A DNA stretch of 64,000 bases from Prevotellaceae bacterium (lineage in GTDB: Bacteria > Bacteroidota > Bacteroidia > Bacteroidales > Bacteroidaceae), in assembly GCA_015257125.1 (NCBI GenBank), contig JABZKU010000010.1, positions 5,632-69,631 of the forward strand, written 5' to 3'. The position numbers and the translations under genes were made by a program. The notes beneath the pieces are model-generated. The model had not been told where the DNA came from and searched no databases. It saw nothing but the letters and a program-made list of their open reading frames with translations. How positions within the stretch are numbered: position 1 is the stretch's first letter; every line of letters starts with the position of its first letter. Shown in pieces: positions 44,027 through 52,909 of this stretch.

Positions 44027-45319
44027 TTAGTCGATGGTTTCGTCGGCCTCGTAACCACCCATTTCGCGAATGGCGTTTTTGAGGTTCGTGTACTGACGGA
44101 ACAAGTGGTTTTCGGGCACTTCGTCTTGCGTGTAGTCGTGTTGCGGGCTTTTGAGGAAGAAGCTCAAGAAGCGTTGCGTGCCGTAGCGGCCATCGCGCGC
44201 GGCGGCGTCGATGAGGAGCACGAGGTCCAAGCAGAGAGGAGCGGCCAAAATGGAGTCGCGGCAGAGGAAGTTGATTTTAATCTGCATGGGATAGCCCATC
44301 CATCCGAAGATGTCGATGTTGTCCCAGCCCTCTTTGCTGTCGCCGCGCGGGGGATAGTAGTTGATGCGCACCTTGTGGTAGTAGTCCGTGTAGAGGTCGG
44401 GCTGTTCGTCGGCCACGAGGATGCTTTCGAGGGTCGAAAGTTTAGAAACCTCCTTGGTGTGGAAGTTGGCAGGCTCGTCGAGCACGAGGCCGTCGCGGTT
44501 GCCGAGGATGTTGGTCGAGAACCAACCGTTCAAACCCAAGCAGCGCGTGCCGATGATGGGGGCGAAACCGCTCTTCACGAGCGTCTGTCCGGTTTTGAAG
44601 TCCTTGCCGGCGATGGGCATTTTCGTCTTTTCGGCCAGTTCCCACATGGCGGGGATGTCCACCGTGGTGTTGGGGGCACCCATCACGAAGGGCGCGCCTT
44701 CGGCCAAGGCGGCGTAGGCATAACACATGGAGGGCGCGATGCGCTCCGTGTCGTTGGCCTTCATGGCTGCCTCGAGGTCGGCCAAACGATAGTGCACCGC
44801 TTCGTCCACCGGCACATAAATTTCGGTAGAAGCCGCCCAGAGCACCACCACGCGCTCACAGCCGTTGTCGGCCTTGAAGCGGCGGATGTCTTCGCGCAGG
44901 GCTTCGACCATATCCCAGCGGGTGGCGCAGTCTTTCACGTTGTCGCCTTCCAAACGCGAGGCGTAGCGCTTGTCGAAAGCGGCGGGCAAGGGGCGAATGG
45001 CCTTCAGTTCGTCTTCAACGGGGAGGATATCTTTGGCGCGCAGCACTTCGGCGTCGACAGCGCTCTCGAAGGCGTTGGCGGGGTACACGTCCCAGGCACC
45101 GAACACCAGGTCGTCGAGCGAAGCCAGCGAGATGATGTCGGCATACTTCAGATTTTGCTTCTCGGCACCGCGTCCCACGCGGATTTTATCGTATTGTGTC
45201 ATTGCACCGACGGGCTTTGCCAAGCCTTTACGCGCCATGAGCACGCCGGTAATGAATGTTGTGCTGACAGCGCCGAGACCGACGATCATCACGCCCAATT
45301 TTCCGTTTGCTGGTTTCAT
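44027..45319 (-). CDS. ino1: Inositol-3-phosphate synthase
   Basis: Encodes 430 residues from ATG 45319 (MKPANGKLGVMIVGLGAVST). It isomerises glucose 6-phosphate to myo-inositol 3-phosphate using NAD. The NAD-binding GLGAVSTT, the region VVLWAASTEIYVPV, the core GKDFKTGQTLVKS and the later SKEGWDNIDIFGW all match the family. A gene of this type is known in Bacteroides as the first step to inositol phospholipids and inositol sphingolipids. The usual partner (PI-phosphate synthase and phosphatase) is not nearby. Confidence 0.93.
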   Translation of the reverse strand: MKPANGKLGVMIVGLGAVSTTFITGVLMARKGLAKPVGAMTQYDKIRVGRGAEKQNLKYADIISLASLDDLVFGAWDVYPANAFESAVDAEVLRAKDILPVEDELKAIRPLPAAFDKRYASRLEGDNVKDCATRWDMVEALREDIRRFKADNGCERVVVLWAASTEIYVPVDEAVHYRLADLEAAMKANDTERIAPSMCYAYAALAEGAPFVMGAPNTTVDIPAMWELAEKTKMPIAGKDFKTGQTLVKSGFAPIIGTRCLGLNGWFSTNILGNRDGLVLDEPANFHTKEVSKLSTLESILVADEQPDLYTDYYHKVRINYYPPRGDSKEGWDNIDIFGWMGYPMQIKINFLCRDSILAAPLCLDLVLLIDAAARDGRYGTQRFLSFFLKSPQHDYTQDEVPENHLFRQYTNLKNAIREMGGYEADETID

Positions 45320-45404
45320 GTTGGGATTATAATTTGAGTATTGTTGAGCTTTGTATTCGCACGGCGGTACCCAAGGCGGCGCGGCCATGCTGAAGAACCT
45401 ACCC

Positions 45405-45412
45405 CAAAGGTA
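45405..45412 (-). promoter_or_regulatory. Promoter -7 element of the inositol-3-phosphate synthase gene
   Basis: TACCTTTG on the minus strand fits TAnnTTTG and lies 85 bp upstream of the ATG. No exact TTTG lies at the -33 distance. Confidence 0.5.
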
Positions 45413-45697
45413 CACAAACTTTCGGACGTGCGCCCGCTTTTCTGCGTTTATTTCTATTTGATGCCGTGAAAACGAACAATCTCTTTCGTGAAAGGAACAA
45501 AAACTCGATTGCTTGTCGGAGTTTTCTTTTCAGTTTTGCCTTTTGCCGGGTGCAACTTTCCCCGATTTTAGGGAGAGGAGATGGAGCGATATTACTTTTT
45601 TTGCTCCGCTGTGCGCTTTTTCGCGCCCAAACGCGGTGCGGTCGGTGCAAAAGTGGTGGACGTTGCGGAAAAAGTTGGCTGTTTTCGGCGGAAAACG

Positions 45698-45731
45698 GTG
45701 GACTTTTCGGTCAAAGTCCACTGCTTTTTTC
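45698..45731 (+). terminator. Terminator-like hairpin between divergent genes
   Basis: A 9-bp stem, GTGGACTTT (45698-45706) with AAAGTCCAC (45713-45721), then TGCTTTTTTC. No plus-strand gene precedes it in 45320-45697, so it either ends an unrecognised short RNA or is a structural leftover. The stretch has no convincing protein gene. Confidence 0.6.
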
Positions 45732-45888
45732 TCTCCCTCGGGCGGAAGGGAACGCCCCCTGCGCCCTTCGGGGCGAAAAGTGCCCGCTCGAAGGGCGAAG
45801 TGGGGGCGTGCGGCGACGCTTTCGCGCATGGGGGTGCATCGGCGAGCCTATATATAAGGAGGGCGGTGCGCTTTTCGGCACGGAAACT

Positions 45889-45918
45889 TTGTGTATCAGC
45901 CGAAAAACCTTAAATTCG
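45889..45918 (+). promoter_or_regulatory. Promoter of the tsaB to rseP gene run
   Basis: TTTG (45889-45892), 18-nt spacer and TAAATTCG (45911-45918, one mismatch) lie 76 bp upstream of the tsaB ATG at 45994. Confidence 0.6.
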
Positions 45919-45993
45919 CAGCTTGTAATGAACACGTTCGGCTCTGCCTGTGCCCACAGGTGGAGCCTCAGACGTAGAAAAAATCCCTCTGCC

Positions 45994-46686
45994 ATGTCTT
46001 GCATTCTCCACATAGAAACCTCCACCGCCGTTTGTTCCGTCGCTGTGTCGGAAGATTCGCAGGTGATTTTCGAAAAACAAACCCTCGAAGGCCCCTCTCA
46101 CGCCACCGCCCTGGCGCCTTTCGTCGACGAAGCGCTGAGCTTCGCCGAGAGCCACGCCATTCCCCTTGATGCCGTTGCGGTGTCGAGCGGCCCGGGCAGC
46201 TACACCGGCCTGCGCATCGGCCTTTCCACGGCCAAAGGCGTGGCCTATGCCCGCAATGTGCCCCTCATAGCCGTGCCGACGCTCAAACTCATCACCGTCG
46301 GTCCGCTGCTGTACGACGATGAAATGCCCGACAACGCCCTCTTGGTGCCCATGATCGACGCGCGCCGTATGGAAGTCTACGCCGCGGTCTACGATCGCGC
46401 GCTGAAACCCCTGCGCGAAGTGGGGGCCGATATCGTCACGGCCGACACCTATCGTGAGTGGCTCGACCGCGCGCCCGTGTATTTCATGGGCGACGGCGCC
46501 GAAAAATGCAAGGCGGTGATCGATCATCCCAACGCGCGATTTGTCGACAACGTGCATCCGCTCGCTCGCCACATGGCGCCGCTGGCCGAACGCGCCTTCC
46601 TCGACGGCGATTTTGTCGATACGGCCTATTTTGAGCCCTTCTATCTCAAAGAATTTCAAACCTCTCTGCCCAAAAAGCTCTTTTGA
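45994..46686 (+). CDS. tsaB: tRNA t6A37 biosynthesis protein TsaB
   Basis: Encodes 230 residues from ATG 45994 (MSCILHIETSTAVCSVAV). The in-frame ATG at 45928 lies within the promoter-proximal leader, and the family starts at the ILHIETS block. The signature SSGPGSYTGLRIGLSTAKG lies near residue 65. TsaB pairs with TsaD for threonylcarbamoyl-adenosine formation at tRNA position 37. The catalytic TsaD subunit is encoded elsewhere. The next ATG (46701) lies 14 bp past its stop. Confidence 0.93.
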   Translation: MSCILHIETSTAVCSVAVSEDSQVIFEKQTLEGPSHATALAPFVDEALSFAESHAIPLDAVAVSSGPGSYTGLRIGLSTAKGVAYARNVPLIAVPTLKLITVGPLLYDDEMPDNALLVPMIDARRMEVYAAVYDRALKPLREVGADIVTADTYREWLDRAPVYFMGDGAEKCKAVIDHPNARFVDNVHPLARHMAPLAERAFLDGDFVDTAYFEPFYLKEFQTSLPKKLF

Positions 46687-46700
46687 GCGCCGCCCGCCCC

Positions 46701-47240
46701 ATGCAATACAACACGCAAAAAGCGCCCGTGCGCATGAAAGCCTACGGCCGTGAGGTGCAACTCATGGTGGAGCATGCGCTCACCCTCACCGACCGCGCCG
46801 AGCGCACGGCCTATGCGGCGCGCATCGTGGAGACCATGCGCATCGTCAGCCGTCAGCCCGCCGACTCGCAGGAGGTGAACGAAAAACTGTGGCACCACCT
46901 CGCCCAACTCACCGACTATGCCCTCGACATCGACTGGCCGGTGGAGGTGGAGCGCGCGTCGGTCGAACAGCGCACCGAGCGTTTGCCCTATCCCGCCCAT
47001 CGTTTGCGCTTTCGCCACTACGGCCATTTGCTCCAAACGTGGATGGATCGTCTCGTCGAAGAGACCGACGCCGAAGAACGCGCGCGCCTGTTGCGCCGAT
47101 TGGCTGCCCGCATGCAGCACAATCTGGCCGAAGTGCGCGGCGGTGCGGTCGAAGCCGAGCGACTTGCCAAAGACATTGATTTCTGCACCGAAGGGCGCAT
47201 CTCGACCGCCGAGGTCTTGCGCGCGTTGCAGACTTCTTGA
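46701..47240 (+). CDS. DUF4290 protein
   Basis: Encodes 179 residues from ATG 46701 (MQYNTQKAPVRMKAYGREVQ), the family start; the open frame extends 6 codons upstream to a TTG. It is an alpha-helical cytoplasmic protein, with WHHLAQLTDYALDIDWPVEV and HRLRFRHYGHLLQ blocks. DUF4290 is conserved in Bacteroidota and usually sits upstream of murA, as here. Function is unknown. It lies 28 bp before murA. Confidence 0.85.
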   Translation: MQYNTQKAPVRMKAYGREVQLMVEHALTLTDRAERTAYAARIVETMRIVSRQPADSQEVNEKLWHHLAQLTDYALDIDWPVEVERASVEQRTERLPYPAHRLRFRHYGHLLQTWMDRLVEETDAEERARLLRRLAARMQHNLAEVRGGAVEAERLAKDIDFCTEGRISTAEVLRALQTS

Positions 47241-47268
47241 TTTCTCCCCCTCTTAACCCTTTCACGAC

Positions 47269-48576
47269 ATGGCCTCTTTTCTCATCGAAGGCAATCGCCG
47301 ACTCCGGGGCGAAATCACCCCGCAGGGCGCGAAGAACGAAGCGTTGCAAGTGATTTGCGCCACGCTGCTCACTGACCAAGAAGTGCGTCTGACGAATGTG
47401 CCCGACATTGTCGACGTGAACAACCTCATTCGTCTGCTGCAAGACATCGGCGTGTACGTGCGCCGCAACGCGCCGGGCGATATCACCTTCCGCGCCGACA
47501 ACATCGACTTGGACTATCTGCGCACCGACGAGTATCTGGCGCGCTGTTCGTCGTTGCGCGGCTCGATTCTCACCATCGGCCCGCTCGTGGCTCGCTTCGG
47601 TCGCGCACTCATCAGTAAACCCGGCGGCGACAAGATCGGCCGTCGCCGACTCGACACGCATTTCTACGGTTTGCAAAAGCTCGGCGCGCACTTCCGTGTG
47701 GACAGCGAGAATGAACTCTTCGAGATCGAAGCCGAAAAGCTGCAAGGTGCCTACATGTTGCTCGACGAAGCCTCGGTGACCGGCACGGCCAATATCTTGA
47801 TGGCCGCCGTGTTGGCCGAAGGCACGACCACCATCTACAACGCCGCCTGCGAACCCTACCTCCAACAGCTCTGCCACCTGCTCAACCGCATGGGCGCCAA
47901 CATCTCGGGCATCGCCTCCAACCGACTTACGGTGGTGGGCACGCCCCAACTCCACGGCGCCGAGCACCGCATCCTGCCCGATATGATCGAGATCGGCTCG
48001 TTCATCGGCATCGGTGCGATGGTGGGCGACGGCATCACCATTAAAAACGTGTCGCGCCGTGACTTGGGCATCATTCCCGATGCCTTCCGTCGACTCGGCG
48101 TGACGGTCGAGGAGCGCGACGACGACCTCTACATCCCCGGCCCGCAACATTATGAGATTGAGTCGTTCATCGACGGCTCGTTCATGACGCTGGCCGACGC
48201 GCCCTGGCCGGGTCTCACCCCCGACCTCCTTTCGATTCTGCTCGTTGTGGCCACGCAGGCCAAAGGGAGCGTGCTTTTCCATCAAAAGATGTTTGAAAGC
48301 CGCCTCTTCTTCGTCGACAAACTCATCGACATGGGCGCGCAGATCATCTTGTGCGACCCGCATCGCGCCGTCGTCGTCGGCCACGACTTCAATCTGCAGT
48401 TGAAGGCGCGCCGCATGGCCAGCCCCGACATCCGCGCCGGCATCGCGTTGCTCATCGCCGCGCTCAGTGCCGACGGAACGAGCCGCATCGACAACGTGGG
48501 GCAGATCGACCGTGGCTACGAGCACATCGAAGATCGTCTCAACGCACTCGGGGCTTGCATCACGCGCCTCGAATAA
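47269..48576 (+). CDS. murA: UDP-GlcNAc 1-carboxyvinyltransferase, Asp-type
   Basis: Encodes 435 residues, the full family length. It transfers enolpyruvate from PEP to UDP-GlcNAc, the first committed step of peptidoglycan synthesis. N-terminal GEITPQGAKNEALQ and later LMAAVLAEGTTTIYNAACEPYL are typical. The catalytic loop reads KPGGDKIGRRRLD, with Asp121 in the position of the usual Cys that fosfomycin alkylates. An Asp there is known from fosfomycin-insensitive MurA enzymes. It sits between DUF4290 and rimM on the same strand. Confidence 0.95.
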   Translation: MASFLIEGNRRLRGEITPQGAKNEALQVICATLLTDQEVRLTNVPDIVDVNNLIRLLQDIGVYVRRNAPGDITFRADNIDLDYLRTDEYLARCSSLRGSILTIGPLVARFGRALISKPGGDKIGRRRLDTHFYGLQKLGAHFRVDSENELFEIEAEKLQGAYMLLDEASVTGTANILMAAVLAEGTTTIYNAACEPYLQQLCHLLNRMGANISGIASNRLTVVGTPQLHGAEHRILPDMIEIGSFIGIGAMVGDGITIKNVSRRDLGIIPDAFRRLGVTVEERDDDLYIPGPQHYEIESFIDGSFMTLADAPWPGLTPDLLSILLVVATQAKGSVLFHQKMFESRLFFVDKLIDMGAQIILCDPHRAVVVGHDFNLQLKARRMASPDIRAGIALLIAALSADGTSRIDNVGQIDRGYEHIEDRLNALGACITRLE

Positions 48577-48603
48577 ACCAACAGGATTCTCCTTTTTCCT
48601 TCC

Positions 48604-49194
48604 ATGATTTTAGACTCCGACGTTTTCTCCATCGGGCGATTCACCCGCACGCACGGCATCCACGGCGAAATCGAAGTGCATTTCAACGACGATGTCTTCG
48701 ACCGCGGTGAAGCCGACTATGTGTTCCTCAAAATTGACGGGCTGTATGTGCCGTTCTTCCTCGAAGACTATCGTTTCAAAGGGAGCGAATCGGCCTTGTT
48801 TACGCTCGACGGCATCGACAGCGACACCGCTGCGCGCGAACTCGTGGGACACACGGTCTACTATCCCCTCGATGCCCGCCCGGCCGAGGACGAAGCAACG
48901 ATTTCGTCGCTCCGCGCCTTCACGGGGTTCCGCCTTCTCCTCATCGATCGTCAGGCTTTGGCCGAAACGGCCGAGGAAGGGGACGAAACGAGCGAAAACG
49001 GTGTGCCGACCCTCGAACTCGGCACCGTGAAGCACGTCGAAACCGCGACGGCCAACACGCTCCTCACGGTCGAAGTGGAGGGCGGAGAGGACGTGCTCCT
49101 GCCCTTGCACGACGACTTTGTGGTGGACTACGATCTGCGCGAGCGCTATCTGGTGCTTGACGTGCCCGAAGGGTTGATCGATCTCAACGACTGA
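48604..49194 (+). CDS. rimM: 16S rRNA processing protein RimM
   Basis: Encodes 196 residues. The N-terminal RimM domain (FSIGRFTRTHGIHGEIEVHF) binds ribosomal protein S19, and the C-terminal PRC-barrel has LELGTVKHVET and LPLHDDFVVDYD. It aids maturation of the 30S subunit head. An acidic insert (about 118-137) lies between the domains. The next gene (dxr) begins 11 bp downstream. Confidence 0.92.
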   Translation: MILDSDVFSIGRFTRTHGIHGEIEVHFNDDVFDRGEADYVFLKIDGLYVPFFLEDYRFKGSESALFTLDGIDSDTAARELVGHTVYYPLDARPAEDEATISSLRAFTGFRLLLIDRQALAETAEEGDETSENGVPTLELGTVKHVETATANTLLTVEVEGGEDVLLPLHDDFVVDYDLRERYLVLDVPEGLIDLND

Positions 49195-49205
49195 ATGCCC
49201 CGACT

Positions 49206-50357
49206 ATGAAACGAATTGCCATACTCGGTTCGACCGGCTCGATCGGCACGCAAACCCTCGACGTGGTGCGCGAACACGCCGGCGAATACGAGGCCTATGC
49301 CCTCACGGCGGGGCACAACGCCGAATTGCTCATTGCGCAGGCGCGCGAATTTCGCCCCGAAGCGGTGGTCATCGCCGACGAGTCGCGCTACGAAACGGTG
49401 CGCGAGGCGCTGGCCGACCTGCCCATTAAGGTGTGGACAGGCGCGGAAGCCATCTGCGACGTCGCCCGACTGCCCGAAGTGGACGTGGTGGTGACGGCCA
49501 TGGTGGGTTTCGCCGGACTCCGCCCCACAGTGGCGGCCATCGAAGCCGGCAAAACCATCGCACTGGCCAACAAGGAAACGCTCGTTGTGGCGGGCGAACT
49601 CATTACGGAGCTCGCGGTGAAACATCGCGCGCCGATTCTGCCCGTGGACAGCGAACACAGCGCGATTTTCCAGTGCTTGGTGGGCGAAGACGGCAATGCT
49701 ATCGACAAAATCCTCCTCACCGCGTCGGGAGGTCCCTTCCGCACGACGCCGATCGAAGAGTTGGCCGGCGTCACTGCGGCGCGCGCCTTGAAACACCCCA
49801 ACTGGGAGATGGGCGCCAAGATTACGATCGACAGTGCCACGATGATGAACAAGGGGTTTGAGATGATCGAAGCCAAATGGCTCTTCGGCATCGAACCCGA
49901 GCGCATCGAAGTACTGGTACATCCCGAGAGCATTGTGCACAGTGCGGTGCAACTGGCCGACGGGGGCGTGAAGGCGCAACTCGGCGTGCCTGATATGCGG
50001 TTGCCCATTCAATATGCGTTGTCGTTCCCGCACCGTTTGTCGCTCAGCGGTGAGCGTTTGGATCTGGCCGCCCTCGGCCGTCTCACGTTTGAGCGCCCCG
50101 ATTTTGACAAATTCGACTGCCTGCGCATCGCTTACGAGGCGATCGAGGCGGGCGGCAACCTGCCTTGTGTGGTGAACGCGGCCAACGAGGTGGCCAACGC
50201 GGCGTTCCGGCGCGACGCCATCGGTTTTCTCGACATCCCGCGCTTGATTCGTCGCGCCATGGCCGACGCCACGCGCTGTTCTCGCGCTTCGCTCGACGAC
50301 TATCTCGCCTCCGACGCCGAGGTGCGTCGACTCGTGGCCGATTACCTCAATCATTAA
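49206..50357 (+). CDS. dxr: 1-deoxy-D-xylulose-5-phosphate reductoisomerase
   Basis: Encodes 383 residues. It makes MEP from DXP, the committed step of non-mevalonate isoprenoid synthesis. The NADPH loop is ILGSTGSIGTQTLD, metal ligands appear in LPVDSEHSAIFQC, and the substrate loop in LTASGGPFRTTP. The C-terminal block has VVNAANEVANAAF. Residues look complete. It lies 28 bp upstream of rseP. Confidence 0.95.
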   Translation: MKRIAILGSTGSIGTQTLDVVREHAGEYEAYALTAGHNAELLIAQAREFRPEAVVIADESRYETVREALADLPIKVWTGAEAICDVARLPEVDVVVTAMVGFAGLRPTVAAIEAGKTIALANKETLVVAGELITELAVKHRAPILPVDSEHSAIFQCLVGEDGNAIDKILLTASGGPFRTTPIEELAGVTAARALKHPNWEMGAKITIDSATMMNKGFEMIEAKWLFGIEPERIEVLVHPESIVHSAVQLADGGVKAQLGVPDMRLPIQYALSFPHRLSLSGERLDLAALGRLTFERPDFDKFDCLRIAYEAIEAGGNLPCVVNAANEVANAAFRRDAIGFLDIPRLIRRAMADATRCSRASLDDYLASDAEVRRLVADYLNH

Positions 50358-50385
50358 ATACAACTCCCCTGCAAGTTCTTTTTAG

Positions 50386-51777
50386 ATGGAAACATTTTTG
50401 ATCAAAGCCCTCCAATTGGTGCTCAGCATTTCGCTGCTCGTCATTCTGCACGAGGGCGGACACTTCTTCTTTGCGAAGCTCTTCGGCATTCGCGTGCACC
50501 GCTTTTGTCTGTTTTTCGATTTTTGGAAAGGCGGTAAGCGCATGGCGTTGCCCCTCGGCACATGGGGCGGCACAAAGTTCGCCATCGGTTGGTTGCCCTT
50601 CGGCGGTTATGTGGAAATCGCGGGCATGGTGGACGAAAGCACCGATGCCGACGCGGTGAAGCGCGAAGAAGCCGAGGTGCCGGCCGACCAACTCTTCAAA
50701 AACAAGCCGGCTTGGCAGCGTTTGCTCGTCATGGTGGGCGGTGTGCTGGTCAATTTCTTAGTGGCGCTCTTCATTTATGCCATGATCCTCTTGACGTGGG
50801 GCGAACAGCGCACGCCGGTGACGGCCGTGCAGCACGGTTATTCCTTTAACTCCACGGCGAAGGAAATGGGTTTCCGCGACGGTGACCTGATTGTGGGTGC
50901 CGACGACAAGAACTACACGTATCTCGACAATGCGCAGCTGTTGCGCGATCTGGGCAAGGCGAAAGTCATCCACGTCTTGCGCGATGGCCGCCCGATTACG
51001 GTGAATGTCGACGGCCGTGTGGATTTGCTCAAGATGCTCAAGGAGCAACCGCCCTTCGTTGCTTTGACTTTGCCTTCGATTGTGGACTCGGCCATGGCCG
51101 GAAGCCCCGCGGCGAAAGCCGGTGTGCGCGCCGGCGATAGCATTGTGGCCATTAACGGCAAAGCGGTGACGACTTGGAACCAAATCGACGAGCACCTCGG
51201 TGTGGTGCAGGACCGTATCACGGCGGCACAGGGCAAGATCGACCCGAAATGGTTGGCCACGACGCTCGTGGTGAAGCATCGCGGCGCCACGACGGCTGAC
51301 ACGCTCCGCTTCTCCCTCACCCCCGAGGGAAAACTTGGCGTCTTTAAGCACAATGTGCTGATGGACTACCGCGCCGACACGATACATTATGATTTGGCGA
51401 GCTGTTTCCCGGCCGGCGCTGCCCACGGATGGAAGGTGCTTTCGGGCTATGTGAGCGATTTGCGCTACATCTTCTCTTCGGAGGGCATGAAGAGCGTGGG
51501 ATCGTTCGGCACCATCGGCAGCCTTTTCCCCGCTGCGTGGAACTGGGCGGCCTTCTGGCAGCTCACTGCCTTCATTTCGCTGATGTTGGCCTTCATGAAC
51601 TTCCTGCCCATCCCCATGCTCGACGGTGGATACATCTTTATTACGTTGCTCGAAATGATCACGCGCCGCAGATTCTCCGACAAGGTGATCGAACGCGTGA
51701 ACACGGTGGGTTTCTACTTCGTGTTGGCGTTGATGGCCTTGGGCATCTTCAATGATGTGGTGAAGTTTATCTTCTGA
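50386..51777 (+). CDS. rseP: Site-2 protease RseP
   Basis: Encodes 463 residues. This membrane metalloprotease cuts within membrane helices of its substrates (anti-sigma factors and signal peptides). Zinc motif HEGGH is at residues 24-28, the second metal ligand lies in NFLPIPMLDGGY near 406, and the central part carries PDZ-like domains (AGSPAAKAGVRAGDSIVAING). Four TM helices are evident. It is the last gene before a strong hairpin and completes a murA-rimM-dxr-rseP order common in Bacteroidales. Confidence 0.93.
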   Translation: METFLIKALQLVLSISLLVILHEGGHFFFAKLFGIRVHRFCLFFDFWKGGKRMALPLGTWGGTKFAIGWLPFGGYVEIAGMVDESTDADAVKREEAEVPADQLFKNKPAWQRLLVMVGGVLVNFLVALFIYAMILLTWGEQRTPVTAVQHGYSFNSTAKEMGFRDGDLIVGADDKNYTYLDNAQLLRDLGKAKVIHVLRDGRPITVNVDGRVDLLKMLKEQPPFVALTLPSIVDSAMAGSPAAKAGVRAGDSIVAINGKAVTTWNQIDEHLGVVQDRITAAQGKIDPKWLATTLVVKHRGATTADTLRFSLTPEGKLGVFKHNVLMDYRADTIHYDLASCFPAGAAHGWKVLSGYVSDLRYIFSSEGMKSVGSFGTIGSLFPAAWNWAAFWQLTAFISLMLAFMNFLPIPMLDGGYIFITLLEMITRRRFSDKVIERVNTVGFYFVLALMALGIFNDVVKFIF

Positions 51778-51821
51778 TCGCCGAAGATCCTCCGCGGCAT
51801 TCGCGCTTGGCGCTACTCATT

Positions 51822-51867
51822 TGCGACATCGCACACTGCAAGTTGGCTTGAAGTGTGCGATGTCGCC
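51822..51867 (+). terminator. Terminator after rseP
   Basis: A 14-bp perfect stem, CGACATCGCACACT (51824-51837) with AGTGTGCGATGTCG (51852-51865), lying 46 bp after the stop. The following T run is short. Confidence 0.75.
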
Positions 51868-51958
51868 GTTTCTGACTGTGCGAAATGGCCGATTTGCCAA
51901 GATTCGCCGCCCTATTCTCTGAAAAAAACTTGTTTGTGGCGTAAAAAGTCTTTCGTTT

Positions 51959-51990
51959 TTTGCGGGCGAACCACAAACTGCCTATTTTCG
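51959..51990 (+). promoter_or_regulatory. Promoter of the outer-membrane barrel gene
   Basis: TTTG (51959-51962), a 20-nt spacer and TATTTTCG (51983-51990, one mismatch). The transcript leader before ATG 52095 would be about 98 nt. Confidence 0.65.
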
Positions 51991-52094
51991 TCCTCGTAAA
52001 CGAATCGCTAGTTGAAAGTTTTACTTTTCTCGTTAACGACAGATGAGGAGAAACTGAAGCGGTTCTATCCACAAACACTTAAAAGATTACGACA

Positions 52095-52607
52095 ATGAAG
52101 AAAATCGTACTCGCACTCGCCCTCGTAGGCGGCACGCTCGCAGCTGATGCACAAGTATACCTCGGTGGTAAGCTCGGTCTTTGGAGCACCAAAGACAGAG
52201 AAACCAATGTAACGCTCGCTCCCGAAATCGGTTACAAGCTCAACAAGGACGTCGCGCTCGGTACTTCGATCAACTACTCGTTGAACGACCCCAAGGGTGA
52301 CAAGAACAACACGTCGGTTTTCGAGTTCAACCCCTACCTCCGTTACACGGCTTGCCGTGTGGGCGCCGTTAGCTTCATCTTCGATGGTGCACTCGGCTTC
52401 AACTGGGCTTCGACTGAAGCACAGTCCGGCAGCAACTTCGGTTGGTCGGTTGGCGTACGTCCCGGTATCTCCGTAGACCTCAACCGCAACTGGAACTTCG
52501 TAGCCAGCTTCGGTGAACTCGGTTACAGCAAGCGCGACGAAGTAGAGCGATACGGCTACCGCTTCAGCACTACGGACGTGAACCTCGGCTTCTACTACAA
52601 CTTCTAA
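52095..52607 (+). CDS. Small outer-membrane beta-barrel protein
   Basis: Encodes 170 residues with a signal peptide (MKKIVLALALVGGTLAADAQ). The mature part has eight or so alternating strands with aromatic girdles and ends in the terminal aromatic FYYNF, the signature of a barrel inserted by BAM. It resembles the OmpX/OprF-type outer membrane beta-barrel domain family of Bacteroidota. Ligand or pore role is unknown. It has its own promoter and terminator and looks monocistronic. Confidence 0.82.
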   Translation: MKKIVLALALVGGTLAADAQVYLGGKLGLWSTKDRETNVTLAPEIGYKLNKDVALGTSINYSLNDPKGDKNNTSVFEFNPYLRYTACRVGAVSFIFDGALGFNWASTEAQSGSNFGWSVGVRPGISVDLNRNWNFVASFGELGYSKRDEVERYGYRFSTTDVNLGFYYNF

Positions 52608-52645
52608 GCAGTCAGTAGCACTGAGAGTACACTCTACTTAATAGG

Positions 52646-52677
52646 CATCCCTCGTTTTCTAAGGAAAGCGGGGGATG
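52646..52677 (+). terminator. Terminator of the outer-membrane barrel gene
   Basis: An imperfect stem, CATCCCTCGTTTT (52646-52658) with AAAGCGGGGGATG (52665-52677), followed by TTTGC. No gene is visible in 52680-52854. Confidence 0.65.
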
Positions 52678-52854
52678 TTTGCGTTGAGAGCAGATGCAAC
52701 TTGCCCTCAAGTCGAGGGCTGGGTGGGAGAAAAGCGATCAGCGTCAAAGGGGGAACGCTTCCTTTCTTCTCGCCCTCGGGCAAACGAGCCGAAACAACGA
52801 GAAACAGCTGCCGCGCCCGAGACTTCCGATGGCCGGCAGTGCCGTATAAAAAGC

Positions 52855-52890
52855 AAGCGCCGCATTGTCGAGCAGGACAATGCGGCGCTT
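52855..52890 (-). terminator. Terminator of the lysS-to-membrane-protein run
   Basis: A 15-bp perfect stem, AGCGCCGCATTGTC with GACAATGCGGCGCT and a 6-nt loop. On the minus strand it lies 20 nt after the stop of the 52910 gene and is followed by GCTTTTTAT. Confidence 0.88.
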
Positions 52891-52909
52891 AGGGGAAAAG
52901 GAGGCGTCG

